From Amycolatopsis thermalba (GTDB lineage Bacteria; Actinomycetota; Actinomycetes; Mycobacteriales; Pseudonocardiaceae), in NCBI RefSeq assembly GCF_003385215.1, contig NZ_PQHW01000036.1, forward strand, positions 1 through 59,385: DNA of 59,385 nucleotides, written 5' to 3'. Below, in pieces: positions 35,113-44,482 of the stretch (position 1 is its first letter; every line of letters starts with the position of its first letter). The position numbers were made by a program, and so were the translations under genes. The notes below the pieces were generated by a model that saw only the letters and a list, made by a program, of their open reading frames with translations, was not told the DNA's origin and ran no database searches.

Positions 35113-36756
35113 ATGCGTCGACGCATGCCTCGCGCGCTGGCGCTGCCGGTCGCCGCGGCCGTGCTCGTCCTGTCGGCCACGCCCGCCGTGGCGCAGAGCA
35201 CGATCCCCACCACCCCGACCCCGCAGCCGGCCAACCCGGGGCAGCCGCCGTTCATCGGCCAGGAGGGCCCGCAGCCGCTCGGCCACGCCGTCGCCGACGC
35301 GGCCGCCGCGATCGTGGTGCTGCGCCTGCTGCCGAACTCGGTCCCGACCAGCACGATCCTGCCCGGCTTCAGCGATCAGCTGCCGAAGCAGTCCGCGCTC
35401 GAGGCCGGGATGGGCCTGTCCAGCGCGCAGGCGAACTCCGAGGCGCTGCTCAGCTACGAGAAGGCGATCGCCCAGTCGTCCCCGTTCGGGCTCGCGGTGG
35501 GCGGCAACGCGCCGCAGGCGCCGGGCAGCCTCGTGCAGACCGCGCTGCCGGACAACGAGCAGCCGCTCACCGGCGGGCTCAACGCGCCGGAGAACCCGCT
35601 GCTCAACGTGGGTCTGCTGAACGGCAAGGTGCACGCGCGTTACAGCCCGACGCTCGGCCCGTGCGTCGGCACGATCGCCGACGCCAGCACCTCCGTCGCG
35701 AGCCTGTCGCTGCTCAACGTCATCCCGTCGCTGCCGAACCTGCCGATCGACGGCCTGGACCTGCAGAACGTGCAGCTGGCCGACGGCTTCGACCCGGCCA
35801 AGGGCCTGCAGACCCTCGGCGGCCTGCTCAGCGGCGGCGCCGAGACCAGGTCCGACGGCACGAACGCCGTGCTCAGCCTGCCCAACACGCTGTCCTCGCG
35901 GTCGGTGGTGCAGCTGGTCGACATCCCGGGGTCGCCGAACAAGGCGGTCCAGTCGATCTCGACGTTGCAGGCCGCCGACATCGAGATCCTCAAGGGCACC
36001 CCGCTGGAGCTGACGCTGAAGGTCGTCAGCCAGCCGACCCTCAAGGTCACCTCGACCGGTGACGAGAAGACCTCGAAGGTCGAGTACACGGCGCCGGTGA
36101 TCACGATCGAGCGGCAGGGCAAGGTGCTCTACACGCTCGACGCGACCAACCCGACGAAGGACATCCCGATCGGGCTGCCGCTGTCCGGCCTGTCCCAGCA
36201 GTTCGGCCCGCTGCAGGACCTGCCGGTGGTCGGTGGCCTGGTCGCGACCGCGCAGAAGGGCCTGCAGCCGGTGTCGGACACCGCGGGCAAGGTGCTCGAC
36301 CTCGGCGTCCTGCGGCTGAGCATCGCCGAGCTGACCCAGAAGGGCCAGAACCTCACCGAGCCGTTCCAGGGCTACCAGCTGGGCGCCGCCGCCCGGATGC
36401 TCGACCTGAAGATCCTGCCGACGACCGGGCTGAAGGACCTGCTCCCGGCCGGCAGCGACTCGCTGCCGTCGTCGCTGGCGCAGATCTCCCTTGGCGAGCA
36501 GATCGGGCGGGCGTACGCGCCCGAGGGCGGTGTCGTCTGCGGGAGCACCACGACGCCCCCGCCGCCGGCGGGCAACGCGGCTCCCCCGGGTGTGCCGCAG
36601 AAGCTCGCCTACACGGCCGGCGCTTACTCGGCGGTGCCGATGTTCTGGACCGGCACCGCGATGCTGCTGCTCGGGGTCGTGCTCGTGGCGGCGTTCCCGG
36701 CCCGCAAGCGGATGAAGACCGTTCCGGTGAAGCCGTCGCCGCGCCCGCGGGACTGA
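35113..36756 (+). CDS. secreted, C-terminally membrane-anchored surface protein of unknown function
   Basis: A 547-residue protein. The N-terminus MRRRMPRALALPVAAAVLVL then SATPAVAQ is a Sec signal peptide with cleavage after AVA-Q or close by. The mature part is rich in Leu/Pro/Gly/Ser, with a long beta-type region (residues about 200-370) containing LTLKVVSQPTLKVTSTG and TAPVITIERQGKVLYTLD. A Pro-rich spacer (TTTPPPPAGNAAPPG) precedes a C-terminal transmembrane helix (TGTAMLLLGVVLVAAF) and a basic cytosolic tail (ARKRMK). This gives an LPXTG-like topology without an LPXTG motif. It is followed by a strong terminator. I do not recognise the family; a cell-surface or adhesive role is only topology-based inference. 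Confidence 0.85.
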   Translation: MRRRMPRALALPVAAAVLVLSATPAVAQSTIPTTPTPQPANPGQPPFIGQEGPQPLGHAVADAAAAIVVLRLLPNSVPTSTILPGFSDQLPKQSALEAGMGLSSAQANSEALLSYEKAIAQSSPFGLAVGGNAPQAPGSLVQTALPDNEQPLTGGLNAPENPLLNVGLLNGKVHARYSPTLGPCVGTIADASTSVASLSLLNVIPSLPNLPIDGLDLQNVQLADGFDPAKGLQTLGGLLSGGAETRSDGTNAVLSLPNTLSSRSVVQLVDIPGSPNKAVQSISTLQAADIEILKGTPLELTLKVVSQPTLKVTSTGDEKTSKVEYTAPVITIERQGKVLYTLDATNPTKDIPIGLPLSGLSQQFGPLQDLPVVGGLVATAQKGLQPVSDTAGKVLDLGVLRLSIAELTQKGQNLTEPFQGYQLGAAARMLDLKILPTTGLKDLLPAGSDSLPSSLAQISLGEQIGRAYAPEGGVVCGSTTTPPPPAGNAAPPGVPQKLAYTAGAYSAVPMFWTGTAMLLLGVVLVAAFPARKRMKTVPVKPSPRPRD

Positions 36757-36774
36757 CGTCTCGGCGATGACAAG

Positions 36775-36809
36775 GGGCGGTGCCGGGGAACCGGCACCGC
36801 CCTTTTTTT
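36775..36809 (+). terminator. intrinsic terminator after the surface-protein gene
   Basis: A 12-bp perfect stem, GGGCGGTGCCGG / CCGGCACCGCCC, with loop GGAA, is followed by seven T. It directly precedes the convergent holB stop codon. Confidence 0.92.
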
Positions 36810-38017
36810 CAGCCGTGGCGCAGGGCCGTGAGCATCGCTTCCACGGCGATCCGCGGCTTGACGTTCCACAGGATCGCTTCGCGGCAGGCCAGCACGGCTT
36901 CCAGGCGCTTCAACGTGGATTCGGCCGTCCACTGGCGGGCGGCCTGTTCGATGTCCTGGGCGTGGTCCGGGTGGTTGTACCGGGCGTCCGCGCCGCTGAT
37001 CGCCACGAGCACGTCCCGGTAGAAGCCGGCCAGGTCGACCAGCGCCAGGTCCAGCGTGTCGCGCTGGGTGCGGGTCGCGCGGGACTTCTGGCGCTTTTCC
37101 AGCTGCTTGACCGCCGCTTCGGCGGCCCGTTTGGCACCGGCGACGCCCTTGCCGGTCGCGTCACCGCCCATCGCGTTGCGCAGCTCGGCCTTCTCGGCCT
37201 CGTCGCGGACCTTGCTCTCCTCCGTCGCGTCCGCTTCGGCCGCGGCGATCAGGTCGTCGGCGCACCGGAACACGTCACCGGGCCGGGACAGGCCCAGCGG
37301 AATCCGCAGCACCGCGGCCCGGCGCTGGCGGGCGTTGTCGTCCGTGGCCAGGCGGCGGGCCCGGCCGACGTGACCACCGCACACCGAGGCCGCCCATTCG
37401 GCCAGCTCCGGGTCGACGCCGTCCCGGTCGGCCAGCACCCGGGCGATCGCCTCCGCGGCCGGCGTCCGCAGCGTCACCAGACGGCACCGCGAGCGGATGG
37501 TGACCGAGATGTCCTCGGGGTGGTCCGAGGGCGCGCACAGCAGGAACACCGTCCGCTCCGGCGGCTCCTCGACCGCCTTGAGCAGGGCGTTCGACGCGCC
37601 CTCGGTCAACCGGTCGGCGTCCTCGATGATCACGACCTGCCACTGGCCCGTGGTCGGGCGCCGTGCGGCGGCCTGGACGAGCGCGCGCATCTCGGCGACC
37701 GAGATCGACAGCCCCTCCGGGATGACCAGCCGCACGTCGGCGTGGGTGCCGTGCATCGCGGTGCGGCAGCCGGGACACTGGCCGCAGCCGGTGCCGGTGA
37801 TGCACTGCAGGGCCGCCGCGAACGCGCGCGCGGCCACCGACCGGCCCGACCCCGGTGGACCGGTGAGCAGCCAGGCGTGCGTCATCGCCCCCGCCGGAGC
37901 GGGTTCCCCGGCCACGATCTGCGCCGCCGCGCGCGCGGCGGAGGACAACACGTCGACCGCGTGATCCTGGCCGACCAGCTGGGCCCACACCCCGGCCGGC
38001 GCGACGACAGCGGTCAC
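36809..38017 (-). CDS. holB: DNA polymerase III delta' subunit
   Basis: A 402-residue clamp-loader subunit. The AAA+ core has a Walker A-like loop, TGPPGSGRSVAAR, in which the usual Lys is Arg, as expected for the non-hydrolysing delta' subunit. The zinc module GTGCGQCPGCRTAMHGTHAD follows. Further signatures: VVIIEDADRLTEGASNALLKAVEEPP and the SRC motif in SVTIRSRCRLV. The C-terminal part is longer than in E. coli, with a Lys/Glu-rich helix. The ATG at 38017 overlaps the stop of the MFS/Tmk-like gene by 4 bases, matching the usual tmk-holB coupling. Confidence 0.95.
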   Translation of the reverse strand: MTAVVAPAGVWAQLVGQDHAVDVLSSAARAAAQIVAGEPAPAGAMTHAWLLTGPPGSGRSVAARAFAAALQCITGTGCGQCPGCRTAMHGTHADVRLVIPEGLSISVAEMRALVQAAARRPTTGQWQVVIIEDADRLTEGASNALLKAVEEPPERTVFLLCAPSDHPEDISVTIRSRCRLVTLRTPAAEAIARVLADRDGVDPELAEWAASVCGGHVGRARRLATDDNARQRRAAVLRIPLGLSRPGDVFRCADDLIAAAEADATEESKVRDEAEKAELRNAMGGDATGKGVAGAKRAAEAAVKQLEKRQKSRATRTQRDTLDLALVDLAGFYRDVLVAISGADARYNHPDHAQDIEQAARQWTAESTLKRLEAVLACREAILWNVKPRIAVEAMLTALRHG

Positions 38018-40113
38018 CTGTCCTCACCCTCGGCCAGCGGCGCCAGTCCGAGCTTGCGCTGGGCGAGCACGGCCGCGACGGCGGTGCGCACCCGGTCGCC
38101 GACCTCGTCCGCGGGCCCGTCGGCGTCCACCACGACGTAGTGATCGGGGTCGGCGGCGGCCATCTCGCTGAGCAGGTTCTGCACGCGCCACTGGTCCTCG
38201 ACCGAGATCGGCCCGGGCGCGTTCGCGCCGGGGTCGGCGTCCAGCAGCACGGTCACGTCGGGCCGCAGGCGGCCGGTGGCCCAGTCGGCCAGGCCTTCGA
38301 GTTCCTTCGCGTCCAGCCCGGCGACGGCGGACAGGTGCGCCAGCGGCGAGTCGACGAAGCGTTCCATCACCACGATCGAACCGCCGTCCAGCGCGGGGTT
38401 GACGTTGCGCTCCACGAGGTCGGCGCGCACCGCGGCGGCCGCGAGCGCCTGCGCCCGCGCCCCGGACAGCGAAGCGTTGCCGATGATCGTGGCCAGGCGC
38501 TCGTCGTCCAGCGCCGGATCCGCGGCCAGCACCACCGGGCGCGGGCTGACCGACCGCAGCCACTCGGCGAGTTTCGAAGCCTGCACCGCGGTGTCCGCGG
38601 CGGTCGTGCCCTCCAGCGCGATGAGCAGCCCGTTCACCCGGCGCGGGCGGCGCCGGATGGCGTTGCGCAGGTCGGCCATGATCGGCTCGGACCGGCGCGA
38701 GTCCATCTGCCGGTAGGCGACGACGCCGACGATCTCGCCGAGGCCGCCGCCGCCGAGCATCACCGGGCGGGTGCCGTCGATGATGATCTCGTGGTCCCAC
38801 ACCGTGACCCGGTGCGGCTTCGTCAGACCGATCAGCAGCGGCACCACCGCGACCGACCCGAACACGATGATCTTCATCATCGACTGGTAGATCGCGTTGA
38901 TCCGGCCGCGGATCGCGTCCTCGACCTGGGAGCCGATGATGGTGACACCGGTCAGGAACGCGGCGCCGGCACACGCACCGACGATCGCCACCGCGAGCAG
39001 CGACACGGTCAGGTGCGGGGACAGCGCCACCAGGATCAGCGCCAGGCCGGCGAGCACGATCGAGATGCCGAACAGCCGGTCGTGCGGCAGCCGCCGGGCC
39101 AGCTTCGGCGCGCCACCCATCCCGGTGGCCAGCCCGATGAAGACGGCCACGACCAGCAGGCCCCACGTGGAGTCGCCGGCGTTCAGGCTCGTCGAGTACG
39201 TCTTGGCCGACCCGACCACCGCGCCACCCGCGGCGAACGCGCCGGCGGCGCCGATGAGCAGGCCGCGCACCAGCGGGGTGCTCCGCACGTACTTGCCGGC
39301 GTCCTTGATCAGCTCGCCCAGGCCGGGCTTGTCCGCCTCCTTGACCGGCTTCGCGGCCTTCTCGGCCTGCTCGTGCGAGACCCCGGCCATCCGCGGCTTG
39401 CGGACCGACAGCTCCGGGATGCGGGTCAGCACCAGGATCGCGCTGGCCAGGTACAGCAGCGCGATGAGCACGACGATGACCTTGGCGACGCCCAGTTCGC
39501 CGAAGAACCCGGACGGCAGGCCCACCGACGCCGCGATCCGCGTCACCACGGCGTAGAGAGCGCCCGCGGTGACCGTGGCGAGCCCGTAGGTCATCACCAG
39601 GCCGAGCTGGTTGGCCGTCTCCACCTGGTCCGGGCGCTTGAGCAGGTTCGGGACCGCCGCCTCCTTGGACGGGATCCACATCATCGCGCTCGCGCTGGCC
39701 AGGAAGTTCGCGACGTAGAGCCACCAGGACGTGCCGACGAACGCCACCGACAGCAGGAAACCGCAGCGGAAGATGTCCGCGACGAACATGACCTTGCGCC
39801 GGTCGAAGCGGTCGGCGAGCAGGCCGCCCAGCGGCGCGAAGATCAGGCCGGGCAGCAGCGCGGAGAGCAGGACGCCGGTGAAGGCGAAGTTCTGCGCGGT
39901 GTAGCTCGGGGTCAGCTGGGTCGCGAGGCTGGTCAGGCCGAGGATGGTCAGCCAGTCGGCGACGCTGCAGAGGTAGGTGACCCCCCACAGCCGCCGGAAC
40001 GGCCGGATCGCCAGCACCCGACGGGCCCGGTGGATCGTCGAGGCGTCACGCCCTGCCGGCGCCTCACCTCCTGCGCCGGGTTCCACGTGCACGACCTCGC
40101 TGATCGGACCCAC
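38014..40113 (-). CDS. MFS transporter fused to a degenerate thymidylate-kinase domain
   Basis: A 699-residue two-part protein. Residues about 30-470 form an MFS transporter of about 12 helices (LLADRFDRRKVMFVADIF is the loop 2-3 motif; second half from LLIGAAGAFAAGGAVVG). Residues about 495-690 align with dTMP kinase: LIALEGTTAADTAVQASKLA, then VVMERFVDSPLAHLSAVAGL and GRLRPDVTVLLDADP. The kinase P-loop EGxxGxGKSTQ is EGTTAADTAVQ here, so the catalytic Lys is Thr508 and the following Ser is Ala509; the DRY motif is ERF. The kinase is therefore expected to be inactive. Fusions with an intact kinase exist in Streptomyces. The GTG at 40113 has GGGAG at 8 bases. It is coupled to holB. The cell must hold a real tmk elsewhere (inference). 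Confidence 0.9.
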   Translation of the reverse strand: MGPISEVVHVEPGAGGEAPAGRDASTIHRARRVLAIRPFRRLWGVTYLCSVADWLTILGLTSLATQLTPSYTAQNFAFTGVLLSALLPGLIFAPLGGLLADRFDRRKVMFVADIFRCGFLLSVAFVGTSWWLYVANFLASASAMMWIPSKEAAVPNLLKRPDQVETANQLGLVMTYGLATVTAGALYAVVTRIAASVGLPSGFFGELGVAKVIVVLIALLYLASAILVLTRIPELSVRKPRMAGVSHEQAEKAAKPVKEADKPGLGELIKDAGKYVRSTPLVRGLLIGAAGAFAAGGAVVGSAKTYSTSLNAGDSTWGLLVVAVFIGLATGMGGAPKLARRLPHDRLFGISIVLAGLALILVALSPHLTVSLLAVAIVGACAGAAFLTGVTIIGSQVEDAIRGRINAIYQSMMKIIVFGSVAVVPLLIGLTKPHRVTVWDHEIIIDGTRPVMLGGGGLGEIVGVVAYRQMDSRRSEPIMADLRNAIRRRPRRVNGLLIALEGTTAADTAVQASKLAEWLRSVSPRPVVLAADPALDDERLATIIGNASLSGARAQALAAAAVRADLVERNVNPALDGGSIVVMERFVDSPLAHLSAVAGLDAKELEGLADWATGRLRPDVTVLLDADPGANAPGPISVEDQWRVQNLLSEMAAADPDHYVVVDADGPADEVGDRVRTAVAAVLAQRKLGLAPLAEGEDR

Positions 40114-40259
40114 CCCACTTACTCCCGTGGCGCTGGAGAACCCCTGGCGCGGCAAACCGGTGTCCCCCAACCGTGGGGCCAGGGTAGCTCTGACGGTCTG
40201 AGAGCGCCCGTCCTGGTGGGCGATAGGTGTCCGGAATAGGTGGATCGTCCCGTCGTGGG

Positions 40260-40763
40260 CTAGTCGAAGATGCCGCTGAGCGTGTCGATCAGGCTCGACA
40301 GGAACTGGATCGCGAGCACGCCGAACACGACCATCAGCAGGATCGCGACCAGGAACGCCGTGGACCCGCTGGACGGCTTCGCCCGGCGGACCGAGCCGCC
40401 CTGGCCCGGCCGCGGCAGGCGGAACGACGGCCGCGGCCACGAGGCGAGCTTCTTGCGCCCGGTCCAGGTGCGCTGCCGGGGCAGGATGCCCAGCGGCGGC
40501 GCGGGCGGCACCGCCTGGGCGGGAGCCGCGGGTGGCGTGTCGTCCACCGGCACCTCGGCCGGCGCGGCCGGCTTGTCCGACATCGCCTCGATCATCTCGC
40601 GGACCTTCTCCGGGTCCGGCTCGACCGGCTTGGCCACCTTCAACGGCTGGTAGCCCTCGGCGTCGTTGACCGACCCCGAGACGGCGTCGCTGAACGTCAG
40701 CGGCGGCAGGCCGGACTGCGTGCCGTCCCCGTCGAAGCGCCCGTCGTCCTTCGCCGGACTCAT
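40260..40763 (-). CDS. small hypothetical protein with C-terminal membrane anchor
   Basis: A 167-residue protein. The N-terminal half is acidic and Pro-rich (EVPVDDTPPAAPAQAVPPA), then a basic stretch (RQRTWTGRKKLASWPRPSFR) precedes one C-terminal transmembrane helix (STAFLVAILLMVVFGVLAIQF) and a short extracytoplasmic end. It is probably a tail-anchored cytosolic protein. The ATG at 40763 has GGGAG at 9 bases. The 147-base gap to the MFS/Tmk-like gene makes cotranscription possible. The family was not recognised. Confidence 0.75.
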   Translation of the reverse strand: MSPAKDDGRFDGDGTQSGLPPLTFSDAVSGSVNDAEGYQPLKVAKPVEPDPEKVREMIEAMSDKPAAPAEVPVDDTPPAAPAQAVPPAPPLGILPRQRTWTGRKKLASWPRPSFRLPRPGQGGSVRRAKPSSGSTAFLVAILLMVVFGVLAIQFLSSLIDTLSGIFD

Positions 40764-40870
40764 GGTGACCACTCCCGTGCGTTCGGAAACACCTCGTCCC
40801 AGCGTAGTGGGCTTTTCGCGGCTCGCACGCGCCCATCCGGGCAACCCCTCGATCACTCTGCGCAACCGGA

Positions 40871-41665
40871 TCAGGCACAGGTCATCGCCGCCTCGACCGC
40901 GTCGGTCATCCACTGCGCCAGCCGGTCGCGGTCGGACGGAACCAGGAACAGCTGCGTGCCCTCCCCCGGCTCGGTGACCGTGGCCAGCACGTGCCTGCCC
41001 AGATCGTTGTCCACCACGACGTAACCCAGCCGCGGGAACTGCGCGCAGCGGCGGTCGAACGCCATCAGGTCGACCAGGGTGGTGCCGGTGCGCGGCCGCC
41101 GCAGGAACTGCCGCACGCGCTCCGCCTGCGCGGCGTCCCGGCCGGTCAGCTCACCGGCGGGACCGGCCTGCAGCATCACCGACTCGAACCGGCCCCGGCG
41201 CTGCTCGGGCACGAACCCGACCACCTGGTCGAACAGGGTGCGCAGCTCGCGGAAGCCCCACCCGCCGACCTGCGTGGTGTCCGGACGCCAGCTCCACAGC
41301 ACCCCGGCCGCCGTGTCGGCGTAGACCCGCACGTCCAGCGGCCCGTCCAGCCCGCTGTGCACGCCGGTGAGCACCATCCGGATCGGGCCGCGCAGCATCA
41401 GCGCGAACGCCCGCATCGCGTCGTCGGTCAGGTCGCCGCCCTCGACGAACGGCGAGTCCCGCAGCTGCGCCATCCACGCGTTGTGCTCCTCGACCTCGGC
41501 CACCAGGTCGGCCGGATCGGCCGAGCGACTGAGCGGGTACCGGATCCGCTCGACGTCGTCGTCCGTCGCGAACGGCGCGTACAGGTCCCAGGTGCTGGCC
41601 CGCTCCGGCACGGTGTCCAGCACCGGCCGGGCGGCCTCGGTCAGCAGTTCGTCGATCGTCGTCAC
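40871..41665 (-). CDS. hypothetical protein, possibly EspG/ESX-accessory-like
   Basis: A 264-residue soluble protein without signal or membrane helices. The C-terminal third contains a strand pair followed by a helix: YVVVDNDLGRHVLATV, then EGTQLFLVPSDRDRLAQWM. This resembles the layout of the EspG C-terminus (WFDTDSGRYF...WITIAPADAPTLRHRL) in this window. The N-terminal DFLWE/GATMDER blocks of EspG are absent, so this is a weak structural guess and not an assignment. It starts at the ATG at 41665 and lies between topA and a tail-anchored protein on the same strand. Confidence 0.7.
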   Translation of the reverse strand: MTTIDELLTEAARPVLDTVPERASTWDLYAPFATDDDVERIRYPLSRSADPADLVAEVEEHNAWMAQLRDSPFVEGGDLTDDAMRAFALMLRGPIRMVLTGVHSGLDGPLDVRVYADTAAGVLWSWRPDTTQVGGWGFRELRTLFDQVVGFVPEQRRGRFESVMLQAGPAGELTGRDAAQAERVRQFLRRPRTGTTLVDLMAFDRRCAQFPRLGYVVVDNDLGRHVLATVTEPGEGTQLFLVPSDRDRLAQWMTDAVEAAMTCA

Positions 41666-41719
41666 GGGGGCAGTGTGCCCCCGGGGTACGACAGTTTTGC
41701 TCGAACTGCTGTTCGAGGC

Positions 41720-44482
41720 CTACTTCTTGGCGGCCGCCTTCTTCGCCGGGGCCTTGCGCGCCGGCGCCTTCTTCTTCGGTGCCGGACCCTTCGCCCGCTT
41801 CTCGGCGAGCAGCTCGGACGCCCGCTCCGGGGTCAGCCCCTCGATGCTGTCGCCCTTGCGCAGGGTCGCGTTGTACTCCCCGTCGGTCACGTACGGCCCG
41901 AACCGGCCGTCCTTGACCACCATCGGCTTCTTGGACACCGGGTCCTCGCCCAGCTCCTTCAGCGGCGGCTTCGCGGCCCCGCGTCGGCCGCGCTGCTTCG
42001 GCTCGGCGTAGATCTTCAGCGCCTCGTCCAGCGTGATCGAGAAGATCTGGTCCTCGCTGGACAGCGACCGCGAGTCGGTGCCCTTCTTCAGGTACGGCCC
42101 GTAGCGCCCGTTCTGCGCGGTGATCTCCTCACCCGACTCCGGGTCCTTGCCCACCACGCGCGGCAGCGACAGCAGCTTGAGCGCGTCCTCCAGCGTCACC
42201 GTCTCGATCGACATCGACTGGAACAGCGAACCGGTGCGCGGCTTCGGCTTCTTCGCCTTGCTCTTCTTGGCGCCCTCGGCTTCCTCGGGCTCCTCGAGCA
42301 CCTCGGTGACGTACGGTCCGAACCGGCCCTCCTTGGCCACGATCCGGTGGTTCGTGACCGGGTCGACGCCCAGCTCACGGCCCTCCTGCGGTGTCGCGAA
42401 CAGCCGCTCCGCGATCTCCACGGTCAGCTCGTCCGGCGGCAGGTCCTCGGGCAGGTTCGCGCGCTGCGGCTTGCCGTCCACCTCGCGCTCCAGGTACGGG
42501 CCGTAGCGGCCGACCCGCACGTGCACCGTGCGGCCGTCGTTGTCCTCGAACATCGGGATGGAGTTGATCTCGCGCGGGTCGATGTCCTCGACGCCGCCGC
42601 TGACCAGCTTCTTCAGCCCGCCCAGGCGGCCCACCGAGCCGTCCACGCCCTGCTCGCCGCCGAAGTAGAACCGCGACAGCCAGCGGGTGCGCTGCTCGTT
42701 CCCGGCCGCGATGCGGTCGAGCTCGTCCTCCATGGCCGCGGTGAAGTCGTAGTCGACCAGCCGCTCGAAGTGCCGTTCCAGCAGCCCCACCACGGCGAAG
42801 GCGACCCACGACGGGACCAGCGCGGAGCCCTTCTTCCAGACGTAGCCGCGGTCCTGGATGGTCTTGATGATCGACGCGTACGTCGACGGGCGGCCGATGC
42901 CCAGTTCCTCCAGCTTGCTGACCAGGCTGGGCTCGTTGTAGCGGGCCGGCGGCGTGGTCGCGTGGCCGTCCGGGGACAGCTCGGTCGCGGTCAGCGCCTG
43001 GTCCTTGACCAGCTGCGGCAGGCGGCTCTGCTTGTCGTCGGCCTCGGCGCCGGAGTCGGCGTCCACCGCCTCGACGTAGGCCTTGAGGAAGCCGGCGAAG
43101 GTGATGGTGCGGCCGGACGAGGCGAACACGCACTCCTCGCCGGTGCTCGCGGTGCCGGTGATGCGCACCGACATGGTGGTGCCCTTGGCGTCGGCCATCT
43201 GCGAGGCGATCGTGCGCTGCCAGATCAGCTCGTACAGCCGGAACTCGTCGGCCTGCAGCTCGCCCGCGACCTGGCCCGGCGTCCGGAACACCTCACCGGC
43301 GGGCCGGATCGCCTCGTGGGCCTCCTGCGCGTTCTTGACCTTGCGGGTGTACTGCCGCGGCGTCGGCGAGACGTAGTCCTTGCCGTACAGCTCGGTCGCC
43401 TGGCTGCGGGCCGCCGCGAGCGCCGACTCCGACAGCGTCGTGGAGTCGGTACGCATGTAGGTGATGTACCCGTTCTGGTACAGCCGCTGCGCGATCTGCA
43501 TCGTCGTCTCGGCGTTGAAGCGCAGCTTGCGGCCGGCCTCCTGCTGCAGCGTGGAGGTCATGAACGGCGCGTACGGCCGCCGCGTGTACGGCTTCTCCTC
43601 GACGCTGGTGACCTTGAAGTCGCGCTGCTGCAGACCCTGGGCCAGCGCCCGCGCCGCCGCTTCCTCGAGCACACGGACGTCCTGGGAGTTCGCCTTGAGC
43701 TGCCCGGAGGCGTCGAAGTCCTTGCCGGTGGCCAGGCGCGCGCCGTCGACCGACACCAGCCGCGCCGGGAACTGGCGCGGGGTCGCGTCCTCGCCGGCGT
43801 CCATCGTGGCGGAGATGTCCCAGTACGAGGCCGAGGTGAACTTGATGCGCTCCCGCTCGCGCTCGACGACCAGCCGCGTCGCCACCGACTGCACCCGGCC
43901 CGCCGACAGCCGCGGCATGACCTTCTTCCACAGCACCGGCGATACCTCGTAGCCGTAGAGCCGGTCCAGGATGCGGCGGGTCTCCTGCGCGTCGACGAGG
44001 TCGCCGTCCAGCTCGCGGGTGTCCTCGGCGGCCGCGCGGACGGCCTGCTCGGTCACCTCGTGGAAGACCATCCGGCGCACCGGCACCTTCGGCTTGAGGG
44101 TCTCCAGCAGGTGCCAGGCGATGGCCTCGCCCTCGCGGTCGGGGTCGGTGGCGAGGAACAGCTCGTCGACGTCCTTGAGCAGGCTCTTCAGCTCGGTGAC
44201 CTTGGACTTCTTGTCCGCGGAGACGACGTAGAGCGGCTCGAAGTCGTGGTCGACGTCCACGCCGAGCTTCGCCCACGGTTCGCCCTTGTACTTGGCCGGG
44301 ACGTCGTCGGCCTTCGACGGCAGGTCCCGGATGTGCCCGACCGAGGACTCCACGACGTAGCCCGGACCGAGGTAGGACGCGATCTTGCGGGCCTTGGCGG
44401 GCGACTCGACGATCACCAACCGTCGACGACCGGCGCCGTTCGCCCCGGCGTCGTTCTTCTTCGTCTTCGTCGATCCAGCCAC
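41720..44482 (-). CDS. topA: DNA topoisomerase I (type IA)
   Basis: A 920-residue enzyme that relaxes negative supercoils. The Toprim domain has VESPAKARKIASYLGPGYVV and ATDPDREGEAIAWHL. The catalytic Tyr region is QNGYITYMRTDSTTLS. The C-terminus lacks zinc fingers and instead has four actinobacterial-type repeats (VRVGRYGPYLER, KEGRFGPYVTEVL, AQNGRYGPYLKKG, KDGRFGPYVTDGEY) and a Lys/Ala-rich tail (KKKAPARKAPAKKAAAKK). The GTG at 44482 (VAGSTKTKKND) is preceded by AGGAG at about 10 bases; a TTG at 44515 is an upstream alternative. Divergent from the secreted protease. Confidence 0.97.
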   Translation of the reverse strand: MAGSTKTKKNDAGANGAGRRRLVIVESPAKARKIASYLGPGYVVESSVGHIRDLPSKADDVPAKYKGEPWAKLGVDVDHDFEPLYVVSADKKSKVTELKSLLKDVDELFLATDPDREGEAIAWHLLETLKPKVPVRRMVFHEVTEQAVRAAAEDTRELDGDLVDAQETRRILDRLYGYEVSPVLWKKVMPRLSAGRVQSVATRLVVERERERIKFTSASYWDISATMDAGEDATPRQFPARLVSVDGARLATGKDFDASGQLKANSQDVRVLEEAAARALAQGLQQRDFKVTSVEEKPYTRRPYAPFMTSTLQQEAGRKLRFNAETTMQIAQRLYQNGYITYMRTDSTTLSESALAAARSQATELYGKDYVSPTPRQYTRKVKNAQEAHEAIRPAGEVFRTPGQVAGELQADEFRLYELIWQRTIASQMADAKGTTMSVRITGTASTGEECVFASSGRTITFAGFLKAYVEAVDADSGAEADDKQSRLPQLVKDQALTATELSPDGHATTPPARYNEPSLVSKLEELGIGRPSTYASIIKTIQDRGYVWKKGSALVPSWVAFAVVGLLERHFERLVDYDFTAAMEDELDRIAAGNEQRTRWLSRFYFGGEQGVDGSVGRLGGLKKLVSGGVEDIDPREINSIPMFEDNDGRTVHVRVGRYGPYLEREVDGKPQRANLPEDLPPDELTVEIAERLFATPQEGRELGVDPVTNHRIVAKEGRFGPYVTEVLEEPEEAEGAKKSKAKKPKPRTGSLFQSMSIETVTLEDALKLLSLPRVVGKDPESGEEITAQNGRYGPYLKKGTDSRSLSSEDQIFSITLDEALKIYAEPKQRGRRGAAKPPLKELGEDPVSKKPMVVKDGRFGPYVTDGEYNATLRKGDSIEGLTPERASELLAEKRAKGPAPKKKAPARKAPAKKAAAKK

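Noticed and set aside
37840..37880. HolB Walker A with Arg instead of Lys as evidence of a broken gene
   Set aside because: Delta' subunits do not need ATP hydrolysis and commonly have a degenerate P-loop; the rest is intact.
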